Source of the DNA: Bacteroidaceae bacterium
GTDB lineage: Bacteria > Bacteroidota > Bacteroidia > Bacteroidales > Bacteroidaceae
Assembly: GCA_017542145.1 (NCBI GenBank)
Contig: JAFXXQ010000026.1
Span: 1-64,000 of the forward strand
Reading direction: 5' to 3'
DNA length: 64,000 nt
In this document: positions 17,761 to 27,627 of the stretch, piece after piece
Position numbering within the stretch: the stretch's first letter is position 1
How the letters are laid out: the number at the start of each line of letters is the position of its first letter
Made by a program: the position numbers and the translations under genes
The notes under the pieces: model-generated
Seen by the model: only the letters and a program-made list of their open reading frames with translations
Told to the model about the DNA's origin: nothing
Databases searched by the model: none

Positions 17761-19515
17761 CTATCTTATGATTATCTTCTTTCCGTTGCGTATAAGGATG
17801 CCATTCTGCACTTCTTTAGCAGGACGGCCCTTCAGGTCATAGACGGAAGAAACGGTTTCCTCCTTCTCAGGGAATCTGGCAGAAGTGAAATCGAAGGTCT
17901 TATGGAATTCTGACGTGTACATTTCTTTTATATGTAAATCGATTTTATCTCCCTTGAAAGGGCCAATCTTAAAGTCAACCGTAAACCGTGAATGGCACAT
18001 ACATGCGAGTCCGCTCCAACTGTTTTCTATGCCTTCCAGATAAACGGAATTATCGTGAATTTCGTAATAGCAATAGTGATTGACACAACAGGTATAAAAG
18101 AGTAGGCCCGTAACGTGCAGGCTGTCTCCCTCTTGGGTAATCGTTATTTCAGGGAAGTAGGTGTTAGGATCAAATTGTTCGTAGTCAAACTCTTCCTCTT
18201 CCTCTTCTTTATTGCAGTTGGAAGGGACAATTCCGCAAAGGGCATTCACGGGGTTTTGTGTTACCGTAAGGGGTAGTTCCATCACACGGTTGTCCGTTTC
18301 GATTCCTGCGTCATCGACTGCTGTCATGCGTATCGTGTAGTCTCCAGCTTCGAGACGCCCAAACTTAACTTCAGCCTTGCCGTAATACGAATCGTTGGCA
18401 GAAGAGTTGTAGTGGCTGCTGATGTAGATGACGTTGTTGTTGATGCTGTCAAGTTCTTGACTCAAGTTTTTCAAGGTATAGGGCCAAGGGGAATAGAAGA
18501 AAATATCCACTCCCGAACGTGTGCCATTATACGAGAAAAAATCATGAATAGCATCTCGGTGTTGATATAGGAAATAGGGTGAAGTCCCGTAATAGCTTTT
18601 ATTAAAATAGAGTAATCGACATTCGGCATACACAGGAGGAATATCGTCAGGAACAACGCTACCTAAAAGGCAGCAGTCCTTCGTATGCTCACAAATAAGC
18701 CCTATGCCTTTAATTATTTTTGTGTCACCCACGTCAATATAGTCATTAAAAGCCCATCCGCCCTCATCATCAAGCGCCATTTCTTTTATGGAGAAAATGG
18801 GAATGACCTCTTCCTTCAGTTCTCCCTTTTCGATGTACTGACGTTTGATAGACTTCTTGTCTGTCCAGTCGAAATCGTAGAGCATGATCTCCTGCGGAAA
18901 ATCGTCGCGACGCAGGAACACCTTGTCGTCTTCCTCGCGCAACCACATGCCCGACTTTTTCCCGTCGATAAGCACCTCTCTGTAGGTGGTGTCGTTGAAA
19001 ACGACGTCTTTGCCTATAGAATACATCACCGAAGCAGAGTATTCAGGTTCTGTGCCAGGAGTGTACCATTGTTCCCTCCATAGTGTATATTTAGTAAAGT
19101 ATTTCTCAGTTCCTTTGACGGGCTTTTTATTCGTATCCTTCACATCGAAAAGGCCTTTCCACCATTGGTTGAGGAAATAGACGCGAAGGTAGTAGCTTCC
19201 TACGCCAATATGGTTGCTTTGCAAATCAAGGGTGATTTCTTCGGCAGTAACTGTTGTGAATGTTCCTGTAAACACAATGGCTTCCGTTTCCTGTGTGCTG
19301 ATTTGCACCTTTGCTGTTCCGTCTTCAGGAAATTCGATAGCCAACATATTGCCGTCCAAATAGGCCAGAGGTGCTGTTTCAGGAATAGTTGTGCGAGCAC
19401 GGTCGTCTTCTGTTCCTCCGTGAGAGGTGTCTTTTACCAAGGGGATGTTGGTACGGGCTTGAACGGCTCCAACAAAAAGGAGCAAGGTAAAGAGGGTTGT
19501 TAATGTCTTTTTCAT
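17761..19515 (-). CDS. Secreted DUF3244-type protein, function unknown
   Basis: The product has 584 residues from ATG 19515, beginning MKKTLTTLFTLLLFVGAVQA (signal peptide). A frame extension upstream runs through the promoter and is not used. Mature protein starts ARTNIPLVKDTSHGG; residues about 20-130 match the small beta-sandwich DUF3244 (AYLDGNMLAIEF, SYYLRVYFLNQWWKG). The middle is unrecognised, with a Cys-rich patch (CEHTKDCCLL). The C-terminus VYDLKGRPAKEVQNGILIRN followed by GKKIIIR is the tail motif common on exported Prevotella and Bacteroides proteins. The N-terminus, tail and promoter all match the gene at 27912-29375. Confidence 0.85.
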   Translation of the reverse strand: MKKTLTTLFTLLLFVGAVQARTNIPLVKDTSHGGTEDDRARTTIPETAPLAYLDGNMLAIEFPEDGTAKVQISTQETEAIVFTGTFTTVTAEEITLDLQSNHIGVGSYYLRVYFLNQWWKGLFDVKDTNKKPVKGTEKYFTKYTLWREQWYTPGTEPEYSASVMYSIGKDVVFNDTTYREVLIDGKKSGMWLREEDDKVFLRRDDFPQEIMLYDFDWTDKKSIKRQYIEKGELKEEVIPIFSIKEMALDDEGGWAFNDYIDVGDTKIIKGIGLICEHTKDCCLLGSVVPDDIPPVYAECRLLYFNKSYYGTSPYFLYQHRDAIHDFFSYNGTRSGVDIFFYSPWPYTLKNLSQELDSINNNVIYISSHYNSSANDSYYGKAEVKFGRLEAGDYTIRMTAVDDAGIETDNRVMELPLTVTQNPVNALCGIVPSNCNKEEEEEEFDYEQFDPNTYFPEITITQEGDSLHVTGLLFYTCCVNHYCYYEIHDNSVYLEGIENSWSGLACMCHSRFTVDFKIGPFKGDKIDLHIKEMYTSEFHKTFDFTSARFPEKEETVSSVYDLKGRPAKEVQNGILIRNGKKIIIR

Positions 19516-19540
19516 AGTCGTAAGCTTTTTAAGCTTGCTG

Positions 19541-19580
19541 CAAAGAAAAGAATTGTTTTCGATACTTGCAAGAAAAAAAC
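19541..19580 (-). promoter_or_regulatory. Promoter of the 17761-19515 gene, TTTTTCTTG type
   Basis: Minus-strand TTTTTTCTTG (TTG at 19571-19569), 20 bases, then TTTCTTTG (19548-19541) and GCAGC. The -7 box has T where TAnnTTTG has A. The same form precedes the genes starting at 29375 and 31236. Confidence 0.7.
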
Positions 19581-19611
19581 GTCCCAAAATCGTTGCTTTT
19601 TTTTATTGCGA

Positions 19612-19638
19612 GGAAAAACCCCGATGGAATGGGCGTTT
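19612..19638 (-). promoter_or_regulatory. Shared upstream element of the DUF3244 genes, copy 1
   Basis: The plus-strand sequence AACCCCGATGGAATGGGCGT followed by a T run recurs with one change at 29485-29511, in each case upstream of the promoter of a DUF3244 gene. It could be an operator; its imperfect CCCGAT/ATGGG symmetry would allow that. Confidence 0.45.
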
Positions 19639-19654
19639 TTTCATCTATTGCCAA

Positions 19655-19743
19655 ATTCCCTTGGGCTGACGACACAGCCCAAGGGAATAATTTCGTAGCC
19701 CAGTGGAATAAATCCGTAGCCCAAGGGAATAAAATGGCTGCGT
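19655..19743. repeat. 21-bp-period array A4 with 14-bp hairpin
   Basis: AAGGGAATAA/AGTGGAATAA/AAGGGAATAA units start at 19681, 19702 and 19723, with a fourth at 19660. ATTCCCTTGGGCTG (19655-19668) and its perfect reverse complement (19675-19688) flank a 6-base loop and could act as a terminator. The array reaches the stop codon of the gene at 19743-20213. Its reverse complement is closely related to array A5. Confidence 0.85.
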
Positions 19744-20213
19744 TATCCTCCAACGAGCATGGAGATTCCGACGGCAGAGAGAACAATGACGAGGTAACGG
19801 AGGAATTTGCCCAGGGTCATCCAAAGAATCGTCTTGGGTGCATCGGCATGCATGACACCAAGAACAACCATGATAGCACTACCCAGGAGAGGAATCCATC
19901 CGAAAGCTGCAGCAAGCGCACCATGCTCGCAGACGAGTGCTGTGGCCCGTTCCATCTTATCGTGATTGATGTGGAAGCGTCGCTCCACACCTTGTGGACT
20001 ACCGATATAGCCGAGGTAGTAAATGATGATGCCGCCCAATACGTTGCCAATGGTGCCCCACAGCAGCAGTCCCCAAGGCTCGGCTCCCACAGCTAACAGG
20101 GCTATGATGACTGCCTCGCTGCTGATGAAGGGGGCTATGGAGCCTGAGAGCAATGCGGCAATGAACATGCCGGGATTGCCATAGCTAATCAGAAAGTCGA
20201 TAAAAGCATCCAT
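19743..20213 (-). CDS. YqaA/DedA-like VTT-domain membrane protein
   Basis: A 156-residue inner-membrane protein of the SNARE-associated/VTT superfamily. Seen: LISYGNPGMFIAALLSGSIA, SEAVIIALLAVG, then GTIGNVLGGIIIYYLGYIG, and AFGWIPLLGSAIMVVLGVM before a C-terminal segment. DedA-type proteins are linked to undecaprenyl-phosphate or lipid recycling, but this subgroup (YqaA) has no firm assigned function. The start overlaps the end of the upstream membrane protein by 25 bases. Last gene of a five-gene unit. Confidence 0.85.
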   Translation of the reverse strand: MDAFIDFLISYGNPGMFIAALLSGSIAPFISSEAVIIALLAVGAEPWGLLLWGTIGNVLGGIIIYYLGYIGSPQGVERRFHINHDKMERATALVCEHGALAAAFGWIPLLGSAIMVVLGVMHADAPKTILWMTLGKFLRYLVIVLSAVGISMLVGG

Positions 20214-21163
20214 AGCGGACGGGTTAGATAAACGGTTAGGAGAATGATGATGGTCAGCAGGCCTATCCAGGTTTTCCGTTTAGGAATAGCGAGCAGCATT
20301 CGATTGACAAGAAGGCTAGTAAGACAAGCAAACAAGGGAAAAAAGTTTTCAAACAACATGGGCTGAAGACCGCTGAGCAGCAGCAGTCCGACAAGCAGCG
20401 TGATGAGAAAACTATAGGCAACGCGCGTACGCTCATTCAGACTCTGAAAACTGCGCGGAAGCGTGAATACCGCAGGCAGCGAAAACAGGGTGACAAGCGC
20501 GAAAGAGAAGATTTGTTCTATGGGAAGATGTGCGTAGTCGATGGAGCTGAAGCGGGCCATATCGAGGAAGGGTAGGGTGAAATGGCTGAATTCATCGATA
20601 AAAAACAACACTCCAGCAGCAATCCAATAGGGTGCTATCAGCCCCAGCAGCGAGGCAAGAAAGGCGCGGAAGTTGAGTGTCCCGATGAAGCTGCATCCGA
20701 TAAAGAGGAAGGGAAGGAGATACATCCATTGCGGCACAAACAAGGTGGCTATGCCGAAGAACACAAATGCCGATACGTATTCGCTGATAGCCTGCGTCTG
20801 TTCATAGGAAGAGAGGAGAATGGAAGTGCTGATGAGCGTGAGCGTCAAGGCAATAAGTCCCGCTGTTAAGGGGAGGGAAAATGGCGCCCCGCATAAAATT
20901 ATAAAGAACAGCGAGGGTGCAAAATAGGTGCGGGTGCCATAAAGTGAATTGTTGCTGATGATACGAAGCATCAGATAGACATCTGCAAGCATCAGTAGCA
21001 GACAGGCCCCAAGCTGAAACATGAGTGGAAGCTGGAACGCAAACCCAAATAGGCTGAGAGATGTCGCTTCAATGGGCTCGCCCAACCAGCCTTGCATCCG
21101 TGCTACTCCTATAAGGACGAACAGCAGCAGACTGCCAATCAATGTTCCATAACTCCGCAGCAT
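20189..21163 (-). CDS. Multi-spanning membrane protein (DUF6427-like)
   Basis: A 324-residue protein with about ten hydrophobic segments and little else, including LLFVLIGVARMQGWLGEPIE near the N-terminus, FAPSLFFIILCGAPFSLPL and a C-terminal LLTIIILLTVYLTRPLWMLL. It resembles the Bacteroidota membrane family DUF6427, although I am not certain of that assignment. No catalytic motif is visible. It lies 57 bases after purD and overlaps the next gene, so it belongs to the rlmL-DPP IV-purD unit. Confidence 0.75.
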   Translation of the reverse strand: MLRSYGTLIGSLLLFVLIGVARMQGWLGEPIEATSLSLFGFAFQLPLMFQLGACLLLMLADVYLMLRIISNNSLYGTRTYFAPSLFFIILCGAPFSLPLTAGLIALTLTLISTSILLSSYEQTQAISEYVSAFVFFGIATLFVPQWMYLLPFLFIGCSFIGTLNFRAFLASLLGLIAPYWIAAGVLFFIDEFSHFTLPFLDMARFSSIDYAHLPIEQIFSFALVTLFSLPAVFTLPRSFQSLNERTRVAYSFLITLLVGLLLLSGLQPMLFENFFPLFACLTSLLVNRMLLAIPKRKTWIGLLTIIILLTVYLTRPLWMLLSTF

Positions 21164-21220
21164 AATATTGTTTAAGGGTTAACGAACAAGCCCTATGATT
21201 CGTTTCATCGCACTACTTCG

Positions 21221-22546
21221 TTAAACGTTTTCCGTTAATCCATGAAGGATATCCTTGCCGATGTCGCGACGGAAATAGCTGTCGGTGAAGTGTATCCTGT
21301 CAGCATTCTTTAATGAAGCGGCTAATGCCTGCTCACCATCAGAGCCATACGAGCAGACAGCCAGAACACGTCCTCCGTTGGTGATGACATTGCTCTCCTT
21401 CAATGCTGTTCCAGCATGGAAGACTACGCAACCCTCCACATCCTTCAAGCCGCTGATGGGATAGCCTTTTGCGTAGCTGCCCGGATAGCCGCCAGAAACG
21501 AGCATGATGCAGACGGCGCTGTGGGAATCGAAGGTGACAGGATAGTGCGCCAGCGTGCCCTTAGCGACGCCTTCAAAGAGTTCTACAATGTCCGTTTCGA
21601 GGCGTAGCATCACTGTTTCTGTCTCAGGGTCACCCATACGGACATTATATTCAATGACGTAGGGGTCTCCTTCGTAAGCTTGTGCTTTGCCTGCGCCTTC
21701 GGGAAGTACATTCATCAGGCCGAAGAAGATGAAGCCCCGGTAGTCAATGCCCTCTTCACGCAGTCCGTTGACGGTGGGGCGTATGATGCGGTCCTCTACT
21801 TTCTTCATCCAGCTTGCATCCGCAAAGGGAACGGGCGAAACGGAGCCCATACCGCCTGTGTTGAGGCCCGTGTCACCCTCGCCAATGCGTTTGTAGTCTT
21901 TGGCTTCGGGCAGAATCTTATAGTCTTTGCCATCGGTAAGGACAAAGACAGAGCACTCGATACCGCTCAGATATTCTTCAATCACCACGCTGTCGGAAGC
22001 ACTGCCGAACATGCCGCCCAGCATAGCCTCCAGCTCTTGTTCAGCCTCAGCAAGAGTGGGGACGATGAGCACGCCCTTGCCGGCACAAAGTCCGTCGGCC
22101 TTGAGGACGTAGGGTGCTTTCAGGGTGCGGAGGAAGGCTTTGCCCTCGTCCAGCGTTGCGCGCGTGAAGGTGCGGTAAGCGGCTGTGGGGATGCCGTGGC
22201 GCTGCATGAAACCCTTGGCAAAATCCTTGCTGCCTTCCAGACGGGCACCCGCCTTCGATGGCCCGATGACAGGGATAGACGACAGTTCGGCATCGGCGCG
22301 GAAGAAGTCGGCGATACCCTTCACCAGCGGGTCTTCAGGCCCGACAACAACCATCTGTATGCCTTCACGAAGGACAAAGGCCTTGATGCCTTCAAAATCG
22401 TCGGCTTTCAGGGCCACATTTGTACCCACTTCGGCCGTACCGGCATTACCAGGGGCGATATAGAGTTTATCCACTTTGGGGCTTTGGGCGATTTTCCATG
22501 CCAGCGCATGCTCGCGTCCACCGCTTCCGAGAAGTAACAGGTTCAT
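21221..22546 (-). CDS. purD: Phosphoribosylamine-glycine ligase
   Basis: Second step of purine synthesis: phosphoribosylamine, glycine and ATP give GAR. The product has 441 residues, normal. N-terminal [20 protein letters not shown] is diagnostic. The ATP-grasp region includes [14 protein letters not shown], and [20 protein letters not shown] is the metal/substrate motif. Cytoplasmic. It lies 36 bases after the DPP IV gene in the same unit. Confidence 0.98.
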   Translation of the reverse strand: MNLLLLGSGGREHALAWKIAQSPKVDKLYIAPGNAGTAEVGTNVALKADDFEGIKAFVLREGIQMVVVGPEDPLVKGIADFFRADAELSSIPVIGPSKAGARLEGSKDFAKGFMQRHGIPTAAYRTFTRATLDEGKAFLRTLKAPYVLKADGLCAGKGVLIVPTLAEAEQELEAMLGGMFGSASDSVVIEEYLSGIECSVFVLTDGKDYKILPEAKDYKRIGEGDTGLNTGGMGSVSPVPFADASWMKKVEDRIIRPTVNGLREEGIDYRGFIFFGLMNVLPEGAGKAQAYEGDPYVIEYNVRMGDPETETVMLRLETDIVELFEGVAKGTLAHYPVTFDSHSAVCIMLVSGGYPGSYAKGYPISGLKDVEGCVVFHAGTALKESNVITNGGRVLAVCSYGSDGEQALAASLKNADRIHFTDSYFRRDIGKDILHGLTENV

Positions 22547-22582
22547 AAAAAAGAAGAATTTGGTAGGGGATAATAGATGGTT

Positions 22583-24514
22583 TTATTTGAGATAATCTTC
22601 GAAATAGCGCGTGATGCGTTCGTGGAGGTGAATACGGTCTCGTCCCGCCATATTATGTCCTTGGGCAGGATAGACAAAGAGGTCGGGCTGCGTACCGGCA
22701 TCGATGCAGGCGCGCATGAACGAGAGGGTGTGCTGCGGCACGCAGGTGGGGTCGTTGCCTCCGATGATGACTTGCAGGCGTCCCTTCAGGTCGGCGGCAT
22801 GGTTGAGCAGGCTGCTCTCGGCATAGCCTTCGGGGTTGCTTTCGGGGGTGTCCATATAGCGCTCGCCGTACATCACCTCGTAGTATTTCCAGTCGATGAC
22901 GGGGCCTCCGGCAACGCCCACCTTGAAGGTTTCGGAGTAGCGCGTCATCATCGTAATCGTCATGAAGCCTCCGAAGCTCCAGCCATGCACGCCGATGCGG
23001 TTTTCGTCAACGAAGCTGAGGCTTTTCAGCCATTTCACGCCCTCCATTTGGTCTTTGGCTTCTTCGGTGCCGAGGTGACGGAAGGTGCAGTTCTCAAATT
23101 CCAGTCCGCGGTTAGAGCTGCCGCGATTGTCGAGTGTAAAGACGACATAGCCCAGCTGCGCCATGTAGATGTCCCAGCCTCGGACGTCGTAGTACCAGCC
23201 TCCGCTGACATTCTGGATGTGCGGGCCGCCATAGACATAGACGACAGCAGGGTACTTCTTGCTGGCATCGAAGTGGGTGGGTTTCACCATGCGGTAGTAG
23301 AGGTCCGTGACGCCGTCGGCAGCCTTTACCGTTCCGATGGTGATTTCGGGCACGTCGTAGTCCTTCCAGGGATCTTCGGCGGTAAAAAGACGCTTTGCCT
23401 TGCCCGTGCGGGTATCGACAAGGTCAATAGCACGCGGAACGTCAGGGGCGCTCCATGTGTCGATAATCTGCTTGCCGCTATCGCTCAGGCGGGCGTGATG
23501 CATGCCTCGCCCTTCGCCCAGCAGCGTGCGCTTGCCGTTCTTCAACGAAACGCTCCAGAGGGTGCTCTCCAGGGGCGAGGTCTCACGGCTGTTGATGAGG
23601 ACACACTTGCGGGCTTTGTCGAAGCCGATGATGCCTTCATCCACCCAAGGACCCGCCGTCACCTGCTTGACGAGGTCGCCTGTGGTGGTATAGAGATAAA
23701 GGTGGTTATAGCCGTCGCGCTGGCTGAAATAGAGGAATTTGTCCTTATCCCAGGGGAGGAAGGTGAGGGGATGCTGAGGCTCGACGTACTTTTCGTGCCG
23801 CTCCTCAAAGAGCACAGCCTCACGATCGCCTGTGGAGGCATCGTAGCGCACCAGCTCGGCATGGTTCTGGTCGCGGTTCAGCTCGATGATATAGACTTTC
23901 GTTCCGTCGGGGTTCCAGCTGATGTTGGTGAGGTAGCGGTCGGTGGTATTACCCGTCTTGAGCCAGACGGTTTCTTTTGTTACGGGGTTGAAGATGCCCA
24001 CCGTGACCACGTGGCTGGTCATGCCTGCCATCGGGTATTTGTCAGGGACGATGGTGGCTATGCGGGTGGAGAAGTCGGTCTGAGGGTAGTCCGTGACCAT
24101 GCGTTCGTCCATACGATAGAAGGCCAGCAGGCTTCGGTCGGGGTTCCAGAAAGCGCCCGTTTCGATGCCGAACTCATTGCGGTGTACGGCCTGCCCGCAG
24201 ACAATGCCTTTCGGCTCGTCGGTGACTTGGATTTCCTCGCCGTCGGCGGTGCGGATGAAGAGATTGTTCTGCTTGGTGAAGGCAGAGTAGCGGGGTGTTT
24301 CCCTGACGGGCCATGCATCGCGGTTGTCCCTCGTCATCTCTATCACCTTGTCGCCATTGAACGCAAAAGTCTTGCTCTGGGGGCGCATCTGGGAGTACGT
24401 CTTGCCGCCCGGAATGAGGTCCTCAAGGGTGAATGTCTTCAGCGGAGCATCCTGTGCCATAACGGATTGAGTGAGCAGTGTTGCTAACACCATAAGCGAA
24501 AGCGTATGTTTCAT
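22583..24514 (-). CDS. Dipeptidyl peptidase IV, S9 family
   Basis: Releases X-Pro dipeptides from peptide N-termini, probably in the periplasm or at the outer membrane. The product has 643 residues, somewhat shorter than the usual roughly 720. The signal peptide is MKHTLSLMVLATLLTQSVMA. An N-terminal beta-propeller contains the DPP IV mark FRMDERMVTDYP-like AFYRMDERMVTDYP. The C-terminal alpha/beta-hydrolase has the nucleophile in GVHGWSFGGFM, the acid in IIGGNDPTCVP and the base in PAQGHNM. Its ATG overlaps the stop of the upstream methyltransferase by four bases. Confidence 0.95.
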   Translation of the reverse strand: MKHTLSLMVLATLLTQSVMAQDAPLKTFTLEDLIPGGKTYSQMRPQSKTFAFNGDKVIEMTRDNRDAWPVRETPRYSAFTKQNNLFIRTADGEEIQVTDEPKGIVCGQAVHRNEFGIETGAFWNPDRSLLAFYRMDERMVTDYPQTDFSTRIATIVPDKYPMAGMTSHVVTVGIFNPVTKETVWLKTGNTTDRYLTNISWNPDGTKVYIIELNRDQNHAELVRYDASTGDREAVLFEERHEKYVEPQHPLTFLPWDKDKFLYFSQRDGYNHLYLYTTTGDLVKQVTAGPWVDEGIIGFDKARKCVLINSRETSPLESTLWSVSLKNGKRTLLGEGRGMHHARLSDSGKQIIDTWSAPDVPRAIDLVDTRTGKAKRLFTAEDPWKDYDVPEITIGTVKAADGVTDLYYRMVKPTHFDASKKYPAVVYVYGGPHIQNVSGGWYYDVRGWDIYMAQLGYVVFTLDNRGSSNRGLEFENCTFRHLGTEEAKDQMEGVKWLKSLSFVDENRIGVHGWSFGGFMTITMMTRYSETFKVGVAGGPVIDWKYYEVMYGERYMDTPESNPEGYAESSLLNHAADLKGRLQVIIGGNDPTCVPQHTLSFMRACIDAGTQPDLFVYPAQGHNMAGRDRIHLHERITRYFEDYLK

Positions 24515-26166
24515 GATCGTCCTTTTTTATTATTGAAATTGTTTTTCCTGAAGTTGCCGCCCCGGCTGTTGCCCTTTGAGAACGGACGGCCTGAGCCCTT
24601 GTCGCCGAACGGCTTACGGGAGCCGAAGGATTTCTTGCCGTCTCTGGAGCCACTAAACTCTCTTGGGCCTTTGAACTCTCGGGGTTTTCTGGAGTCGCCA
24701 TGCCCCTTGAACTCTCTTGGGCCGTTGAACTTCCGTCCCTCTCTGTCATTGTCGCGTCTTGGCTCCCTGTGGCTGCTGCGCTCCTGTTCCCTTTGGGCGC
24801 GCTGTTCCTTCCGCTCACGGGCCTGCTGCAGACGGGCAAATTCGTTATGCCGATCGAGACGGATTTGATAGGCCTTCTCCTCCTCGCGGCTTTCAAAGCC
24901 CAGGTCTTCGTGCTTCTCCGTTTTGTCCGTCTTGTCGTTCTTCTCTGCAGCAGCCTGACGCAGGTGCAGGGGGCGACGCTCCTTGAGGGGGCGGTCGCTT
25001 TTGTCAAGTTGCTCGCCACTCTCACGGAAATCGTTGAAGCGTCCACTGAACAGCTCGTATTTCCTGAATTCGCAGGGCAGGGCACCGTTGAAAAGCGGGA
25101 CGATAGTGGAGGGCTTGAGGCCTATCTTGTTGAACAGTTCCTCCTTGTAGCTGATGACCCACGCCTGGTTGCCTTGGAAGGCATTTTTCAGACGGGTGCC
25201 GAGGATGCGGTAGAGGTCATAGAGGTCATCGGGCTTGAGCCGCTCGCCATAGGGCGGGTTGGTCACCATGATGGCAGGCGCTTCGGGCTGGGTGAACTCC
25301 TCCAGGTCGCGATGCTCAATATCAATGTACTTGGCCATGCCTGCCGAGCGCACGTTGGCCTTGGCGATGTTGACGGCCTTCCAGTCGTTGTCGTAGCCGT
25401 AGATATGATGGTCGAATTCGCGTTCGGCGCTATCGTCGTTGTAGATGCTGTCGAACAGTTCGGCATCGAAGTCAGTCCATTTCTCGAAGGCAAACTCCTT
25501 GCGGAACACGCCTGGGGCGATGCCTCGGGCAATTAGGGCAGCCTCGATGGGCAGCGTGCCAGAGCCGCACATGGGGTCGATGAAGTCCGTCTCGCCCTGC
25601 CAGCCCGTCATCAGTATCATGCCTGCTGCCAGCACCTCGTTGAGGGGGGCTTCCACAGCGTTCTGACGATAGCCGCGGCGGTGGAGCGACTCGCCCGAGC
25701 TGTCCAGCGATAGCGTGCATTGGTTTTCAGCAATGTGGATGTGGAATAGCAAGTCAGGGTTGGTAACCTCCACCGACGGGCGCTTTCCTTCGCGGTCGCG
25801 GAAGTGGTCGGCAATGGCGTCCTTCACCTTGTAGGCCACGAACTTCGAGTGGCGGAAGTCCTCGCTATAGACGACGGAATCAACGGCAAAGCTCGTGCCC
25901 ACATCCATGTAGCACTCCCACTCAAACGGTTTCAGCACCTCGTAGATTTCGTCGGCGTCGCTCGCCTTGAACTGCTTGATGGGCTTCAGGATGCGGATGG
26001 CGGTACGCAGGCAGAAGTTGGCCTTGTACATCATTGCCTTGTCGCCTGTGAATGAAACCATCCGGCGGCCAATCTGCACATCGTTAGCACCCAGTTCGAT
26101 AAGTTCTTTTGCCAACACTTCCTCCAGTCCCTGGAAGGTCTTGGCAATCATTTCAAAAGTCTCCAC
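24511..26166 (-). CDS. THUMP-domain 23S rRNA methyltransferase, RlmL/K-L type, with basic low-complexity tail
   Basis: Predicted to methylate an rRNA guanine N2 using SAM (RlmL-type). The product has 551 residues from GTG 26166, starting VETFEMIAKTFQGLEEVLAK; an ATG 30 bases upstream lies in the -7 promoter box, so it is not used. The THUMP domain covers about 50-155. The Rossmann MTase shows DFIDPMCGSGTLPIEAALIA and VTNPPYGERL (the NPPY motif). Residues after about 430 form a Lys/Arg/Gly tail with repeated REFKG and SRKPF words, probably an RNA-binding extension. First gene of the unit with DPP IV and purD. Confidence 0.92.
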   Translation of the reverse strand: METFEMIAKTFQGLEEVLAKELIELGANDVQIGRRMVSFTGDKAMMYKANFCLRTAIRILKPIKQFKASDADEIYEVLKPFEWECYMDVGTSFAVDSVVYSEDFRHSKFVAYKVKDAIADHFRDREGKRPSVEVTNPDLLFHIHIAENQCTLSLDSSGESLHRRGYRQNAVEAPLNEVLAAGMILMTGWQGETDFIDPMCGSGTLPIEAALIARGIAPGVFRKEFAFEKWTDFDAELFDSIYNDDSAEREFDHHIYGYDNDWKAVNIAKANVRSAGMAKYIDIEHRDLEEFTQPEAPAIMVTNPPYGERLKPDDLYDLYRILGTRLKNAFQGNQAWVISYKEELFNKIGLKPSTIVPLFNGALPCEFRKYELFSGRFNDFRESGEQLDKSDRPLKERRPLHLRQAAAEKNDKTDKTEKHEDLGFESREEEKAYQIRLDRHNEFARLQQARERKEQRAQREQERSSHREPRRDNDREGRKFNGPREFKGHGDSRKPREFKGPREFSGSRDGKKSFGSRKPFGDKGSGRPFSKGNSRGGNFRKNNFNNKKGRS

Positions 26167-26193
26167 TTTGTATCTGTATCTTAGAATTGGCTG

Positions 26194-26201
26194 CAAAAGT
26201 A
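26194..26201 (-). promoter_or_regulatory. -7 element of the rRNA methyltransferase unit
   Basis: TACTTTTG on the minus strand lies 28 bases before the GTG start and argues against the upstream ATG. Confidence 0.6.
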
Positions 26202-26273
26202 GTGATTTTTTTCGAAAAATCCGATTCCGTGCTTATTTAATCACTTTTTTGTTGTATCTTCGCACTCAGAATT

Positions 26274-27245
26274 ATGAAAAAACAACTCTTATACCTCGTT
26301 TCGGGACTTGTAATGGGTGTGTCGGCTACGCTGCTCCTGTCCCATCAGGCTGTGGGCGACGACGAGCAGCCTCGTTCAGCCGTTCCTTCTGTGGTAACGT
26401 CGCCACAGGTTCCCACCTCCGTCGATTTCGCAGGACAGACCATCGACATCAGCCGCGCTGACCTCCATGAGCGTATGGACCGCGAAATCCTCGCCTTCAC
26501 CTACTCCCATCAGCTCACGATGCTCATGCTGAAGCGCGCCAACCGCATCTTCCCCATCGTAGAGCCCCTGCTGAAGGAGTGCGGCGTGCCTGACGACCTG
26601 AAATATCTGATGGTTATCGAGAGCAACCTCGACCCCGGCATCGTCTCCCGTGCTGGCGCAGCAGGGCTTTGGCAGTTCATGCCGGCTACGGGGCGCGAGT
26701 ATGGGCTGGAGGTAAACGACAATATCGATGAGCGCTACCACATTGAAAAGGCCACGCGTGCCGCTTGCTCCTACCTGAAGAAGCAGTACCGCCAGTTCGG
26801 CGACTGGATGACCGTCGCAGCCTCCTACAACGGCGGTCCTGGCGGAGTGAAGAGCAAGCAGGCGGCACAAGGCGTTGAGAGTGCCATGGACATGTATCTC
26901 GTCGAGGAGACCTCGCGCTACATGTTCCGCATCCTTACGGCGAAGCTTGTCTTTTCTGACCCGCGTCGCTATGGCTTTGTCCTGCGCAGCGAGGACCTCT
27001 ATCCCTACATCCCTCCCAAGGATACCGTCACCGTCACCAAGCCTATCACCGACCTTGCAGCCTTTGCCCGTCAGCACGGCGTCACTTTCGCCCAGCTGAA
27101 GAACGAAAACCTGTGGCTGCGCGAGAGCTCCCTCAACAACAAGTCCGGCCGCACCTATTCCCTGAAAATCCCCGATGGAAAGGCACTTTTTTACAACCCG
27201 CGTGAAACCAAAGCCCACGACCGCCGTTGGGTTATCAACCGTTAA
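26274..27245 (+). CDS. Membrane-bound lytic murein transglycosylase (SLT domain)
   Basis: Cleaves peptidoglycan glycan strands with formation of 1,6-anhydro-MurNAc. The product has 323 residues. The N-terminal MKKQLLYLVSGLVMGVSATL is a signal peptide or anchor. The SLT domain (about 95-225) has the catalytic Glu in KYLMVIESNLDPG, then SRAGAAGLWQFMPATGREYG and the NGGPG loop in VAASYNGGPGGV, typical of MltD-like enzymes. A C-terminal stretch (LAAFARQHGVTFAQLKNENLWL) resembles one LysM repeat. Periplasmic. Transcribed alone, divergent from the methyltransferase; a weak -7 box TATCTTCG lies at 26255-26262. Confidence 0.93.
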   Translation: MKKQLLYLVSGLVMGVSATLLLSHQAVGDDEQPRSAVPSVVTSPQVPTSVDFAGQTIDISRADLHERMDREILAFTYSHQLTMLMLKRANRIFPIVEPLLKECGVPDDLKYLMVIESNLDPGIVSRAGAAGLWQFMPATGREYGLEVNDNIDERYHIEKATRAACSYLKKQYRQFGDWMTVAASYNGGPGGVKSKQAAQGVESAMDMYLVEETSRYMFRILTAKLVFSDPRRYGFVLRSEDLYPYIPPKDTVTVTKPITDLAAFARQHGVTFAQLKNENLWLRESSLNNKSGRTYSLKIPDGKALFYNPRETKAHDRRWVINR

Positions 27246-27627
27246 AAACCGCAGCTGTTTTGCACTCCCTAAAATTGTCCATAAAATACCCTCAAAATTC
27301 ATTCGTTTCATTCGGCTAATTCGCCGTTTTTCCTGAATGCGTGAGTTTTTTCTGTCGGCGAATTGTACGAATTTTTCGAATAATTTCATGTAATTTCGTG
27401 GTAGATTCACGGTAATTCGTGGAGAAAAAAAGATACAATTCCGCGTTAGACGAACCACGAATGCCCGTTTTTATGTAGGAAGGTGTAGGAAGATGTAGGA
27501 AAGATTGCCTTTCTACACCCGCAATGGTTTATGTACCAGCGAAATAATCCCATTGGTGTAGGAATGTAGCATTTTTCATGTTTTTTGTTGAGAAAGTTCC
27601 GTTGTTTGACGTCATTTTCTGGACGTA
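27246..27627. other. Intergenic region with 9-10-bp degenerate repeats
   Basis: No gene is seen. Words of the kind CATTCGTTT/CATTCGGCT/AATTCGCCG recur every 9 bases at 27300-27327, and GAATT-type words recur at 27359-27420. TGTAGGAAGG, TGTAGGAAGA and TGTAGGAAAG follow at 10-base spacing (27474-27503) and lead into a small hairpin GTAGGAAAG / CTTTCTAC (27495-27516). Confidence 0.5.
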